64,000 nt of DNA from Streptomyces aureoverticillatus (GTDB lineage: Bacteria > Actinomycetota > Actinomycetes > Streptomycetales > Streptomycetaceae). Both the position numbers and the translations under genes were made by a program. Below, one piece after another: positions 1-8,327 of the stretch. The DNA lies in NCBI RefSeq assembly GCF_014649395.1, contig NZ_BMSY01000005.1, positions 310,001 to 374,000 of the forward strand. The letters are read 5' to 3'. Numbering within the stretch: position 1 is the stretch's first letter; each line of letters begins with the position of its first letter. Under the pieces are notes generated by a model. That model made no database searches. It worked only from the letters and a program-made list of their open reading frames with translations, and was not told where the DNA came from.

Positions 1-47
1 ATGCACGAAAGCCCAGGGCGGCACTCAGCGCAACGGCGACAGCCGGG

Positions 48-1649
48 TCACGCCGCGGCGCTGCGCCCCCGCCCCCCGCGCCGACCGCGCCCACCACGGC
101 GCCGGGCGGCGGCACCCGAACCGCTCGCGCCACCCGCGCCCCCGCGCGCCCCGCCGGACGGCGCCTTGCGCTGGGCCACGACCTGCACGGGCGGCGTGAT
201 GACGACCGGCACGCCGGACGGCTCGCGCGCGCCGGTGATGGTGACCAGTTCCTCGGAGGACGAACGGACGGCCACCGTCTGCGGCTTGATGCCCGCGTCG
301 GACATCAGCCGCGTCACCTCGCGCTTCTCGTCGGGCAGGACGAGGGTGACGACGCGCCCGGACTCCCCCGCCCGCGCGGTGCGGCCGCCGCGGTGCAGGT
401 AGTCCTTGTGGTCGACGGGCGGGTCCACGTTCACGACCAGGTCGAGGTCGTCGACGTGGATGCCGCGCGCGGCCACGTTGGTGGCGACGAGCGCGGTGAC
501 CTCACCGCTCTTGAACTGCTCCAGGGTGCGGTTGCGCTGCGGCTGCGAGCGCCCGCCGTGCAGCCCGGAGGCGCGCACGCCGTTGGCGAGGAGCCGCTTG
601 GTGAAGCGGTCCACGGCCCGCTTGGTGTGCAGGAACAGGATCACGTTGCCCTCGCGGGCGGCGATGCGCAGCGCGACGGCCTTCTTGTCCGTCTCGTCGG
701 CGACGTACAGGAGGTGGTGCTCCATCGTGCTGACCGCGCCCGCGGACGGGTCGACGGAGTGCACGACGGGGTCGCTGAGGTAGCCGCGCACGAGCCGGTC
801 GACGTTCCGGTCGAGGGTCGCGGAGAACAGCATCGTCTGACCGCCCGGCTCCACCTGCTTGAGCAGCGCGGTGACCTGCGGCAGGAAGCCCATGTCGGCC
901 ATCTGGTCGGCCTCGTCGAGGACGGTGACGCGGACCTGGCCGAGGGCGCAGTCGCCACGCTCGATGAGGTCCTTCAGGCGGCCGGGGGTGGCGACGAGGA
1001 CCTCGACGCCGCGGCGCAGCGTCGCGGCCTGCTTGTTGATGGACATGCCGCCGACGACGGCGGCGACGCGCAGGTTCACGGACGTGGCGTACGGCGCGAG
1101 CGCGTCGGTGACCTGCTGCGCGAGCTCACGGGTGGGGACCAGGACGAGGGCCAGCGGCTTGCCGGGCTCGGCGCGGCGGCCCGCGGTGCGGCCGAGCACG
1201 GCCAGGCCGAAGGCGAGGGTCTTGCCGGAGCCGGTGCGGCCGCGGCCGAGCACGTCGCGGCCCGCGAGCGAGTTCGGCAGGGTGGCGGCCTGGATCGGGA
1301 AGGGCGTGGTGACGCCCTGCGCGGCGAGGGTCTTCAGGAGCGCCTCGGGCATGTCGAGGTCGCCGAACTCCTCGACGGCGGGCAGTGCGGGGGTGGTGCT
1401 CTCGGGCAGCGCGAAGTCGGCGGGCGCCGTGCGTGCCGGGGCGGGGCGCGCGGTCTTGCGGCCGCCTCGGCCGCCGCCGTTCACCGGGCGCTTGCCGGCG
1501 TCGCCCCCGGTCTTCCTGCCGGAGTCGGCCGTGCCCTGGCCCTCTCGACGGGGCGAAGAGCCTGCCGTGCCGCGGGTGGCCGAGCCTGCCGGGCGGGCAT
1601 TCGATGAGCGCCGGCGGGCGGGGCGCGCGGGACGGTCGGGGCGATTCAT
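48..1649 (-). CDS. DEAD-box ATP-dependent RNA helicase
   Basis: Unwinds RNA duplexes using ATP. The 533-residue product has a basic, low-complexity N-terminal tail of about 75 residues, then the two RecA-like domains. Visible motifs are the Q motif (PFPIQ, about residue 120), Walker A GRTGSGKT (K143), PTRELA, TPGR, DEAD, SAT and HRGGRTAR. The C-terminus is an Arg/Gly-rich tail, which in this family usually helps bind RNA. An ATG ten codons further upstream is possible, but the start at 1649 begins a typical basic tail. It is followed upstream by the cold-shock gene on the same strand, and such pairs often act together in cold adaptation (inference). RhlE/DeaD-type; the exact subfamily is uncertain. 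Confidence 0.93.
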   Translation of the reverse strand: MNRPDRPARPARRRSSNARPAGSATRGTAGSSPRREGQGTADSGRKTGGDAGKRPVNGGGRGGRKTARPAPARTAPADFALPESTTPALPAVEEFGDLDMPEALLKTLAAQGVTTPFPIQAATLPNSLAGRDVLGRGRTGSGKTLAFGLAVLGRTAGRRAEPGKPLALVLVPTRELAQQVTDALAPYATSVNLRVAAVVGGMSINKQAATLRRGVEVLVATPGRLKDLIERGDCALGQVRVTVLDEADQMADMGFLPQVTALLKQVEPGGQTMLFSATLDRNVDRLVRGYLSDPVVHSVDPSAGAVSTMEHHLLYVADETDKKAVALRIAAREGNVILFLHTKRAVDRFTKRLLANGVRASGLHGGRSQPQRNRTLEQFKSGEVTALVATNVAARGIHVDDLDLVVNVDPPVDHKDYLHRGGRTARAGESGRVVTLVLPDEKREVTRLMSDAGIKPQTVAVRSSSEELVTITGAREPSGVPVVITPPVQVVAQRKAPSGGARGGAGGASGSGAAARRRGGRGRRGGRGRSAAA

Positions 1650-1680
1650 GGGGCAAGCCTTCCTGGCCGGTGACAGCACA

Positions 1681-1717
1681 AGCCGGGACCCGCACCGTGG
1701 TGGTGCGGGCCCCGGCT
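1681..1717 (-). terminator. Hairpin terminator after the cold-shock gene
   Basis: Inverted repeat with 16-bp arms (1681-1696 and 1702-1717), one mismatch and a 5-nt loop. It lies between the cold-shock gene and the helicase gene and would end the cold-shock transcript. It has no U-tract, as is usual in Streptomyces. Confidence 0.7.
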
Positions 1718-1740
1718 GCGAGGTTCGCGATGCGCGACGA

Positions 1741-1944
1741 TCAGGCGGGAACGATGTTCTCGGCCTGCAGGCCCTTCTGGCCCTGGGTCACGTCGAAGGA
1801 AACCTTCTGGCCCTCCAGGAGCTCACGGAAGCCCTGGGTGGCGATGTTGGAGTAGTGGGCGAAGACGTCGGGGCCGCCGCCGTCCTGCTCGATGAAGCCG
1901 AAGCCCTTTTCCGAGTTGAACCACTTCACGGTTCCAGTTGCCAT
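1741..1944 (-). CDS. Cold-shock domain protein, CspA family
   Basis: A 67-residue single OB-fold nucleic-acid-binding protein, the standard length for the family. It starts MATGTVKWFNSEKGFGFI, which contains RNP1 (KGFGFI), followed by RNP2-like VFAHY. These proteins bind single-stranded RNA/DNA and act as RNA chaperones in the cold or constitutively. The start is fixed by a strong ribosome-binding site (GAGGAG about 6 nt upstream). Streptomyces have several paralogues, so I do not give a specific symbol. A long leader region precedes it. Confidence 0.96.
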   Translation of the reverse strand: MATGTVKWFNSEKGFGFIEQDGGGPDVFAHYSNIATQGFRELLEGQKVSFDVTQGQKGLQAENIVPA

Positions 1945-2147
1945 GTCAATCTCCTCAACAGGGGCAGATTAAGGAGAGCCACGGAATTGTGGTCCTCCCA
2001 GCGCTGCAAGGACCCCCATCCGGAGAGACCGGGGTCCGGCCCGTGATTGAGCCGGAAAAACAAAATAATGCGCCCTCGGAGCATTCCCGTCAGGCGCACA
2101 TAAAGTTCATGGGTACCAAAACTGCAACGGTCAACTCTAACATGCGC
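1945..2147 (-). promoter_or_regulatory. Leader and promoter region of the cold-shock gene
   Basis: About 200 nt without a gene. On the minus strand it contains a TTGACC element (2129-2134) that could be a -35 box, an AT-richer stretch, and a hairpin (GGACCCC at 2010-2016 with GGGGTCC at 2031-2037). A long structured 5' leader is typical of cold-shock mRNAs. The promoter assignment is a guess from the sequence alone. Confidence 0.4.
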
Positions 2148-2182
2148 CCGGTTCCCGGAAGCGGGGGGCTTCCGGGAACCGG
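2148..2182 (-). terminator. Hairpin terminator after the exporter gene
   Basis: Perfect 15-bp inverted repeat (arms 2148-2162 and 2168-2182) with a GGGGG loop, 8 nt beyond the stop codon of the MFS exporter gene. Confidence 0.8.
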
Positions 2183-2190
2183 TTCGCGGC

Positions 2191-3675
2191 TCACTCCGCG
2201 TGCGAGACCGCCCGCCGCGGCAGCGCCAGACACAGCGCCGCGCAGAGCGCGAATACGGCGACCACCCACGGCATCGCCGCGCCGAGCGCGTCCGTGAGCC
2301 CCGACGCCGTACCCGAGAGGCCGTGCTCGGACGGACCGTGCCCGCCCGACGGGACGCGGCCGAAGAACACCGTCCCGATCGCCGCCGCGCCGAGGGCGCC
2401 GCCGAACTGCTGGGCCGTGGAGAAGATGCCGGACGCCCCGCCAGCGATGTCCCCCGGTACCGCCGACAGGACAACGTTCACCAGCGGTACGACCAGGAAG
2501 CCGAGCCCCGCCCCCGCCACCACGAGCCCCGGCACCAGCGGCCACGCCCCGGAGTGCGCGGCACTCGCGTCCGCCACCGCCGACCACACCCAGGCGAAGC
2601 CGCCCGCCATCAGGAGCGCCCCGGCCACGAGCACAAGCCGTCCGAAGCGCACGGCGAGCCCGTCCGCGGCCGGGGCGGTCAGGAAGCCGCCGACGGAGAA
2701 GGCGACGGTGACGACACCGGCCTGCATCGGCGTGTAGCCCTCGCTGCCCTGCAGCCAGATCGCGAAGACCAGGAAGAAGCCCTGCATGCCGACGGAGAAC
2801 AGGAGCTGCACCAGGACGCCCACGGAGAACGCGGGCAGCTTGAAGGCGCGCGCGGGCAGCAACGGCACGACCCGGTGCGAGCAGCGGCGCCCCTCGGCCA
2901 CGCCGAGCCCGGCGAGGGCGGCCACCCCGGCACCCAGGCACACCCAGCCCCACACCGGCCAGCCGTTTGTCCGGCCCTGGACCAGCGGCAGCACGACGGC
3001 GACAAGGGCACCCGCGAGGACCAGGCTGCCGAGCACGTCGGGCCGCCCCGCGGAGCGCTCCCGTGTGGCCGGTACGAGGACGGCCCCGGCGACGAAGGTG
3101 GCGACGGCCACCGGGATGTTCACCAGGAACACCGAGCGCCAGCCCCAGCCGAACAGGTCGGCGTCCGTGAGCAGCCCGCCGAGCAGCAGCCCGATCGCGG
3201 ACGCGAATCCGGCCACGGCCCCGTACATCCCGAAGGCCTGGCCGCGCTCCTTGCCCCGGAACAGCGTGCGGAAGGAGCCGAGCACCTGCGGCATGAGGAG
3301 CGCGGCCATGACGCCCTGCACGGCGCGCGCCGCCACCAGCTGCCCCGGCGACTGCGCGATGCCGCAGGCCAGGCTCGCCAGGCCGAAGCCCGCGGCGCCG
3401 ACCAGGAAGAGGGCCTTGCGGCCGTACCGGTCGCCGAGGTGGCCGGCGACGATCAGGGTGGCGGCGAAGCCGAGCAGATAGGCGGAGACGATCCACTGCA
3501 GCGCGCTCTCGGACGCGCCGAGGTCGCGCCCGATCGAGGGGATCGCGACGTTCACGATCGTCACGTCGAGCAGGTCCATGAGGGCGGCGACCATCATCAC
3601 GACCGCGGCCGCCCAGCGTCGGGGGTGGGGGGCGGCGGCTCCGTCGGCCTCCGGAGTGGTCGTGGTGGTGGTCAT
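2191..3675 (-). CDS. MFS drug exporter, DHA2 (EmrB/QacA) family
   Basis: A proton-driven efflux pump of the inner membrane, 494 residues, the size of 14-helix DHA2 transporters. Typical features are the first helix LLDVTIVNVAIPSIG, the motif around GASESALQWIVSAYLLGFA, and motif A in GHLGDRYGRKAL. The start ATG opens a run of threonines and follows the operator region. It is divergent from a MarR-type gene and two copies of the same operator lie between them, so MarR repression of this pump is the natural reading. The substrate cannot be told from the sequence, though antibiotics or other hydrophobic compounds are usual for the family. Confidence 0.92.
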   Translation of the reverse strand: MTTTTTTPEADGAAAPHPRRWAAAVVMMVAALMDLLDVTIVNVAIPSIGRDLGASESALQWIVSAYLLGFAATLIVAGHLGDRYGRKALFLVGAAGFGLASLACGIAQSPGQLVAARAVQGVMAALLMPQVLGSFRTLFRGKERGQAFGMYGAVAGFASAIGLLLGGLLTDADLFGWGWRSVFLVNIPVAVATFVAGAVLVPATRERSAGRPDVLGSLVLAGALVAVVLPLVQGRTNGWPVWGWVCLGAGVAALAGLGVAEGRRCSHRVVPLLPARAFKLPAFSVGVLVQLLFSVGMQGFFLVFAIWLQGSEGYTPMQAGVVTVAFSVGGFLTAPAADGLAVRFGRLVLVAGALLMAGGFAWVWSAVADASAAHSGAWPLVPGLVVAGAGLGFLVVPLVNVVLSAVPGDIAGGASGIFSTAQQFGGALGAAAIGTVFFGRVPSGGHGPSEHGLSGTASGLTDALGAAMPWVVAVFALCAALCLALPRRAVSHAE

Positions 3676-3701
3676 GCGCGCTCCCGGGCTCCTCGGATTT
3701 A

Positions 3702-3721
3702 TTTCGTTCGACCGAACGAAA
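3702..3721. promoter_or_regulatory. MarR-type operator, copy 1
   Basis: TTTCGTTCGACCGAACGAAA is a 20-bp palindrome with 9-bp arms and only the central pair unmatched. It lies 26 bp before the exporter start, where a bound repressor would block the promoter. Confidence 0.8.
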
Positions 3722-3753
3722 CATTCGCACGGGCTCTCCCGTGATCGCAAGTC

Positions 3754-3773
3754 TTTCGTTCGACCGAACGAAC
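3754..3773. promoter_or_regulatory. MarR-type operator, copy 2
   Basis: Shares 19 identical bases with copy 1 and sits 52 bp away (start to start), about five helical turns, so two dimers could bind the same face. It ends 19 bp before the MarR start codon and would give autoregulation. Confidence 0.8.
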
Positions 3774-3780
3774 TTCTTGC

Positions 3781-3786
3781 TAGGCT
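3781..3786 (+). promoter_or_regulatory. Possible -10 element, leaderless marR transcript
   Basis: TAGGCT matches the TANNNT pattern of the main sigma factor and lies 6 nt before the MarR ATG. No Shine-Dalgarno sequence is present, so transcription may start at or next to the ATG. No good -35 box is seen in the overlapping operator. Confidence 0.45.
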
Positions 3787-3792
3787 CACCCC

Positions 3793-4281
3793 ATGCCGAA
3801 GAGCCGCACGCCACACAAGCCCTCGGATCCGGAGCGCGCCGAGGTCGTGGCCCGCCTGGCCGCGTCGGGCCGGGCCAACAGCGCGGTCACCGTGATGTTC
3901 CACTCGGCCGTCGCCGCCCGGCAGGGCCTGAACGCCACCGAGAGCAAGACCCTCGACCTGCTCATCCGCAAGGGCCCGCTCACCGCCAAGGACCTCGCCG
4001 CCGAGACCGGCCTCGCGCCCGCGTCCGTGACGGGCCTCGTCGACCGCCTGGAGTCCAAGGGCTACGTACGCCGGGTGAAGCACCCCACGGACAAGCGGCG
4101 GATCCTGGTGGAGATCCGCATGGAGAAGATGGCCGGCATGTCGGAGGTCTTCGCGGACTGGGCACGCGAAGTCGAGGAATTCTGCGAGGAGTTCAGCACC
4201 GACGAGCTGGAGACGGTCATCCGCTTCCTGGACGGCGCGGCGGAACGCCAGCGCCGGGCGGCGGCGCGGCTTTCGCAGTAG
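3793..4281 (+). CDS. MarR-family transcriptional regulator
   Basis: A 162-residue winged-helix repressor. The recognition region is visible as GPLTAKDLAAETGLAPASVTGLV (about residues 59-81), followed by the wing containing the conserved DKRR (HPTDKRRILVEI). MarR proteins bind DNA as dimers and release it on binding small aromatic or other ligands. It is divergent from the DHA2 exporter and shares its two operator palindromes, so it probably represses both. The ATG has no ribosome-binding site, and a -10-like TAGGCT directly upstream suggests a leaderless mRNA. Confidence 0.92.
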   Translation: MPKSRTPHKPSDPERAEVVARLAASGRANSAVTVMFHSAVAARQGLNATESKTLDLLIRKGPLTAKDLAAETGLAPASVTGLVDRLESKGYVRRVKHPTDKRRILVEIRMEKMAGMSEVFADWAREVEEFCEEFSTDELETVIRFLDGAAERQRRAAARLSQ

Positions 4282-4393
4282 CGGCCGATTCCCCCGGGAG
4301 CCCCACCCGCCACCAGGAATTTGACTCTCCGTCAAATTACCTGCGTACGCGCCTTCCTCCTTCGCGCGGCCGTCGTTACCGTCCCACCCGTTC

Positions 4394-4417
4394 CCGACCG
4401 AACAACCGCTTGGTCGG
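4394..4417. promoter_or_regulatory. Inverted repeat before the phosphatase gene
   Basis: CCGACC and GGTCGG arms separated by 12 nt, 27 nt before the start of the phosphatase gene. It looks like a TetR-type operator, but no TetR gene is adjacent. Confidence 0.35.
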
Positions 4418-4444
4418 ACGGCGACGGTACGGAAAGGCGGCCCC

Positions 4445-5395
4445 ATGCGCAGCAACACGCGTACGCGCACACGCACCCGTACGGCGGCGGCCGTGGCCGC
4501 GGTCTTCGCGCTCACCCTGGGCGCCGCGCCCGCTGCGGCGGCCCACACCGCACCGGCGGCACCCCCCGCACCCGCCGCCCCGCACGCCGCACCCGCGGAC
4601 GCGCCCCGGCAGATCCCCCTCCAGGGCGCGGTCAACGTCCGTGACGTGGGCGGGTACCGCACCTACGACGGGGAGTCGGTCCGCCACGGCAGGGTCTTCC
4701 GGGCGGACGCGCTGAGCAGGCTCACGGACGCGGACGTCGCGAAGGTGGCGGGGCTCGGCCTGCGGAAGGTGGTGGACTTCCGGGTCGCGGAGGAGGTCGC
4801 GTACGACGGCCCGGACCGGCTGCCCGGCGGGCTGGTCGCGACCTCCCGGCCGGTCACCGACAACGGCCTCTTCCGGCAGCTCATGACCGTGATCGGCTCG
4901 CGGGATCCGGTCAAGCAGGAGGAGATGCTGGGCGGCGGCAGGGCCGAGGCGTTCATGCGGGACGTGTACCGCACGTTCGTCACCGACGCCACGGACCGCA
5001 CCCAGTTCGGGGCGACGCTGCGCGACATCGCGGCCGGCGGCACGGCCGCGCCCCTGCTGTACCACTGCACGTCGGGAAAGGACCGCACGGGCTGGACCAC
5101 GTACGTGCTGCTGCGCGCCGTTGGCGTGCCCGAACGCACCGCCGTGCAGGACTACTTGGCGTCCAACACCTTCCGCGCCGGGTACGACGCGAAGCTGCGC
5201 GAGACGCTCAAGCAGACCGGCATGATGCAGAACCCGGACCTGCTGATCCCGCTCCAGGAGGTCCGCACCGACTACCTGGAGGCGGCGCTGGCCGAGGTGG
5301 ACCAACGGTACGGGAGCTTCGGCGGCTACCTGACGAAGGGGCTTGGCCTGGACGCGGGAGCCCTGGTCAAGCTGCGCCGGGCACTGGTGGGTTGA
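4445..5395 (+). CDS. Secreted tyrosine-specific protein phosphatase (Y_phosphatase3)
   Basis: A 316-residue exported phosphatase. The N-terminus is a signal peptide: a run of Arg/Thr, then a hydrophobic Ala-rich core ending near AAPAAAA (about residue 33). The catalytic signature HCTSGKDRTGW has the nucleophilic Cys at about residue 208 and matches the CX5R P-loop. The N-terminal NVRDVGGY motif is also typical of the family (relatives of mycobacterial PtpB). It probably acts outside the cell on phosphotyrosine, phosphoserine or phosphoinositide substrates. It stands alone, with convergent neighbours. Secretion by Sec or Tat is not decided; the Arg-rich start has no clean twin-arginine motif. 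Confidence 0.9.
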   Translation: MRSNTRTRTRTRTAAAVAAVFALTLGAAPAAAAHTAPAAPPAPAAPHAAPADAPRQIPLQGAVNVRDVGGYRTYDGESVRHGRVFRADALSRLTDADVAKVAGLGLRKVVDFRVAEEVAYDGPDRLPGGLVATSRPVTDNGLFRQLMTVIGSRDPVKQEEMLGGGRAEAFMRDVYRTFVTDATDRTQFGATLRDIAAGGTAAPLLYHCTSGKDRTGWTTYVLLRAVGVPERTAVQDYLASNTFRAGYDAKLRETLKQTGMMQNPDLLIPLQEVRTDYLEAALAEVDQRYGSFGGYLTKGLGLDAGALVKLRRALVG

Positions 5396-5423
5396 CCGGC
5401 GCGCCCGGCGTCCCCCGGACGAG

Positions 5424-6161
5424 TCACCCGACCGCGGGGGCGGCGACGATGCCCTGCTCGCGCGCCGCCGCCAGCCACTGCGGGAACTCGCCGACCAACC
5501 GGTCGTACAGGGCGTCGTCGGGCAGCGCGAGCGGGTCCTTCCCCGCGTGGAAGAACCCGGCGTTGTCCACGACGCGCCTGGCCGGGACGGCGAGTTCGTC
5601 GAGCCGCCGCAGATAGTCGAACTGCTTGCTCCTCGGGTCGCCGAACCCGACGAACTGCCAGAACAGCGGCAGCTTGGCCGCCTTGCACAGATACCGCTCG
5701 GCGGCGGCCCTGCTCTGCGGCCCGCCGTCGGTCTGGAACACGACGAGCGCGGGCGTGTCCGCCCCGCTGTCCAGATAGTGGTCGATCACCGCGTCCATCG
5801 CCGCGTGGTAGTTGGTCTGCCCCATGTGTCCGAGCCCGCCGACGACCTCCTCGATCCGGCCGTGGTGGCGGCCCAGCTCGATGTCGGCGACCGCGTCCAC
5901 GTCCGTGGAGAAGAAGACGACGGGTACGACACCGTCGTCGTCCAGATGCGCGGACAGGCCGAGCACCCGGTCGGCGAGCCCCTGCACGGTGCCGTCCGCG
6001 AAGTACGGCCGCATGGACCCGGAGTGGTCGACCACCAGATAGACGGCGGCCCGCTCACCCCCAAGACCGTGGGCGCGGAGCCGGGCCCCGGCCGACTTGT
6101 AGAGACTGACCAGCGCGGGCGCCGTCGCCCGCACCTTCTCCAGGCTGATGGCCGCCCCCAT
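5424..6161 (-). CDS. VWA-domain protein (TerY/TerF-like)
   Basis: A 245-residue von Willebrand factor A protein. The metal-ion-dependent adhesion site is intact: DHSGS (D45, S47, S49), a downstream GQTNY threonine and QTDGG aspartate. There is no signal peptide, so it is cytoplasmic. Proteins of this form are often found with tellurite-resistance (Ter) stress genes, where they scaffold metal-dependent complexes, but none is adjacent here. The ATG overlaps the stop codon of the upstream hydrolase gene (ATGA), so the two are translationally coupled. The function is unknown. Confidence 0.85.
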   Translation of the reverse strand: MGAAISLEKVRATAPALVSLYKSAGARLRAHGLGGERAAVYLVVDHSGSMRPYFADGTVQGLADRVLGLSAHLDDDGVVPVVFFSTDVDAVADIELGRHHGRIEEVVGGLGHMGQTNYHAAMDAVIDHYLDSGADTPALVVFQTDGGPQSRAAAERYLCKAAKLPLFWQFVGFGDPRSKQFDYLRRLDELAVPARRVVDNAGFFHAGKDPLALPDDALYDRLVGEFPQWLAAAREQGIVAAPAVG

Positions 6162-7027
6162 CAGGTCGCCGCGGCGGTGAGGAAGTCCACGGCGAGGCGC
6201 TGGTATTCGGCGGCCTTCTCCGCGTACGCCAGGTGTCCGCAGCGCGGGAACACGTGCAGCCGGGCGTCGGGCATCGCCTTGAGCGCGACGAACGCGCCGT
6301 CGACCGGGTTGACCCGGTCCTCGCGCCCCCAGGTCAGGAGCGTGGGCCGGTCCACGCGGTGTGCTTCGCGCCACAGCATGGCGCCCTGCGGCCACTTGGC
6401 CATGGCGGCGCCGACGCGCTGCGCGCCGAGCCGGGCCTCGGAGTCGGTCGCCCGCGCGTACCGCTCCTCGACGAGTTCGTCGGTGACCAGCGCCGGGTCG
6501 TGGACCAGCGAGGTGAGGAAGGCACGCAGGTGCGCACGCGTGGGCTCGGGGGCGAGGCCGAACTCGACGAGCCGCTTGACGCCTTCGGTCGGCTCGGCGG
6601 TGAACAGGTTGAGCGCGAGGCCCGCGGGTGCCGTCAGGAGCAGCCGGTCGACCTTGCCCGGGTGGTCGAGTGCCATCCGTACGCACGTGCCGCCACCGAG
6701 CGACGCCCCCGCGAAGTGGGCCTTGCCGACGCCGAGTTCGGCCAGGAGCGCGGCCACGGCGTCCGCGCTGAAGGAGAAGAAGTCCTTGTCCAGCTCGGGC
6801 TTGTCGGACCGGCCGAAGCCGGGCTGGTCGACGAGGAGCGTACGGAAGCGGGCGGCGAAGACGGGCAGCGCCGCCCCGAAGGCCGACCAGGCGGTGGCGC
6901 CCGGTCCGCCCCCGTGCAGCATCACGAGCACCGGCGCGTCCGGCTCCGCGGGCCCCGCCTCGTGGTAGTGCAGGGCAAGCCCCGCCGCCCGCGCGACACG
7001 GGAGGTGCCCTCATACGTAATGATCAC
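6161..7027 (-). CDS. Alpha/beta hydrolase, HsaD/BphD-like C-C bond hydrolase
   Basis: A 288-residue alpha/beta-hydrolase with a complete triad: Ser109 in GASLGGG, Asp237 in GREDRVNP and His265 in CGHLAYAEK. The HGGGPG oxyanion motif (38-43) and segments such as LLVDQPGFGRSDK and LNLFTAEPTEGVKRL closely resemble meta-cleavage product hydrolases, notably HsaD of actinobacterial cholesterol catabolism (from memory). The GTG start at 7027 has GGAG 9 nt upstream; longer starts lack a ribosome-binding site. No other ring-cleavage or steroid genes lie nearby, so its substrate here is open. It is coupled to the downstream VWA gene. Confidence 0.88.
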   Translation of the reverse strand: MIITYEGTSRVARAAGLALHYHEAGPAEPDAPVLVMLHGGGPGATAWSAFGAALPVFAARFRTLLVDQPGFGRSDKPELDKDFFSFSADAVAALLAELGVGKAHFAGASLGGGTCVRMALDHPGKVDRLLLTAPAGLALNLFTAEPTEGVKRLVEFGLAPEPTRAHLRAFLTSLVHDPALVTDELVEERYARATDSEARLGAQRVGAAMAKWPQGAMLWREAHRVDRPTLLTWGREDRVNPVDGAFVALKAMPDARLHVFPRCGHLAYAEKAAEYQRLAVDFLTAAAT

Positions 7028-7140
7028 GCCCCCATGCTCCCCCACCCACCACCTCCCCCGACCACCCACCCCAATCGCTGCCGCGAACCCGCCCCCCGCC
7101 GCAGGCGAACCGGCAGAAGAGGGCGGACGGGCGGCGAAGA

Positions 7141-7182
7141 AGCCCGTCCGGCGCTTGAGGACGAGCGCGCAAGCGCGATCGG
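7141..7182. repeat. Dispersed repeat module (AGCCCGTCCGGCGCTTGAGG type)
   Basis: A non-coding stretch between the hydrolase gene and the next gene. It contains the module AGCCCGTCCGGCGCTTGAGG followed by an ACGAG and a GC-rich palindrome. The same module recurs at about 23437, 47860 and 50600 in this window. Confidence 0.65.
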
Positions 7183-7204
7183 CCCGAGCCCAGGCGCCCC
7201 GCAC

Positions 7205-8308
7205 CTAAGCGGGCGGACGGTCCGCGAAGGCGGGCAGCGCAAAGATCCTGACCTTCGCGTTGTCGTCCATGAGTTCCACCAGAGGCAGCACCAGCTCCCA
7301 AAGATCCCGCTTGCCGACCTCGCGCACGAGGGCATCGAGCTCGGCGTCGGACAGCTCCGCGGCACGGGCCGCGACGACCGCGCGGGAGTCCTCGGGCAGC
7401 ACCTCCACGAGGGGCAGGAACTCGCCCCACAGCCCCGTGGCCACGACGGCCGGCACGACTCCGCCGAGGACGCCGGGGTCCCGCAGCGACGGCAGCCCGG
7501 CCACCGTGCGCAGTTCGCTCTCGTCGAGCAGCGCGACCAGCGGCAGCAGCGACTCCCAGAGCCCCTGCTCCGCGACGGTGACCACGAGCGGGTCGAGCCG
7601 CTCGGCGGGCTGCGCGGCGGCCAGCGCCGCGATCCGCCCGCGCTGCTGCCCCGTCACCATCCCGGCGACGGCCAGCGCTTCGGGCCACAGCCCCTCCGCC
7701 GCGGCCGTCGCGATGACCGACGCGAGCCGCTCCTCGCCCATCAACTCGACGATCTGCCCGAGCCGTTCGGGAATGTCGATGAAGAAGCCGGTGCGCAGCA
7801 CCACCGCGTCCGCGACCTGCGGCAGGATCCGCCGCAGCGCGCTGTCGCGCAGGTGCCCGACGAACCGCCCCATGGTGAGGTGGTCCTCGCGCTCGGCGAG
7901 GGCGACGGCGATGCGCACCAGCAGGTTCTCGTCGAGCCGGTCGACGATACCGCTGATCCGCCGCGGGTCGAGGTGCCCGCACGACTCGGCCGTGAAGGAC
8001 ACCGGCAGCTTCTCGATGATGTCGGCGGCGCGGGCGGGTTCGAGGCGCCCGGCGACGGCGGCGGCGAGCCGCGGCCCCAGCGCCTTCTGGGAGATCGCGG
8101 CGGCCACCCCGGCGGGCACCAGCTTGGTGGCGGACGCGATCCGGTCGAGCATCTCCGGCGCGCGGTCGTACAGCGCCGCGACGCAGTCGGTACGGAAGCG
8201 GCGTACGTCGTCGACGGGCAGTTCCTCCAGGAACGCGAGCTCGTCCGGCCCGACGCCGAGGAGACGGGCGGTCTTCAGGGTCTCGGCCCTGCCGCGCAGC
8301 TTGTCCAT
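7205..8308 (-). CDS. Helical repeat protein of unknown function
   Basis: A 367-residue cytoplasmic protein with no transmembrane segment. The second half has a repeated unit of about 40-45 residues with the signature GLW-x-LLPLV, seen as QGLWESLLPLVALL, TGLWGEFLPLVEVL and RDLWELVLPLVELM, and more weakly upstream (EGLWPEALAVAGMV). This looks like an alpha-solenoid. The N-terminal half (PDELAFLEELPVDDVRR, ARAADIIEKLP) resembles the helical N-domain of MgtE-type proteins, again as right-handed helical repeats. It is preceded by a 72-residue gene on the same strand 19 nt upstream, probably one operon. The function is not known. Confidence 0.7.
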   Translation of the reverse strand: MDKLRGRAETLKTARLLGVGPDELAFLEELPVDDVRRFRTDCVAALYDRAPEMLDRIASATKLVPAGVAAAISQKALGPRLAAAVAGRLEPARAADIIEKLPVSFTAESCGHLDPRRISGIVDRLDENLLVRIAVALAEREDHLTMGRFVGHLRDSALRRILPQVADAVVLRTGFFIDIPERLGQIVELMGEERLASVIATAAAEGLWPEALAVAGMVTGQQRGRIAALAAAQPAERLDPLVVTVAEQGLWESLLPLVALLDESELRTVAGLPSLRDPGVLGGVVPAVVATGLWGEFLPLVEVLPEDSRAVVAARAAELSDAELDALVREVGKRDLWELVLPLVELMDDNAKVRIFALPAFADRPPA

Positions 8309-8327
8309 GGTGTCCTCACCCCCGGCC

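Noticed and set aside
1..402. Plus-strand frame at the left edge
   Set aside because: It is antisense to the helicase C-terminal Arg/Gly tail and is not a gene.
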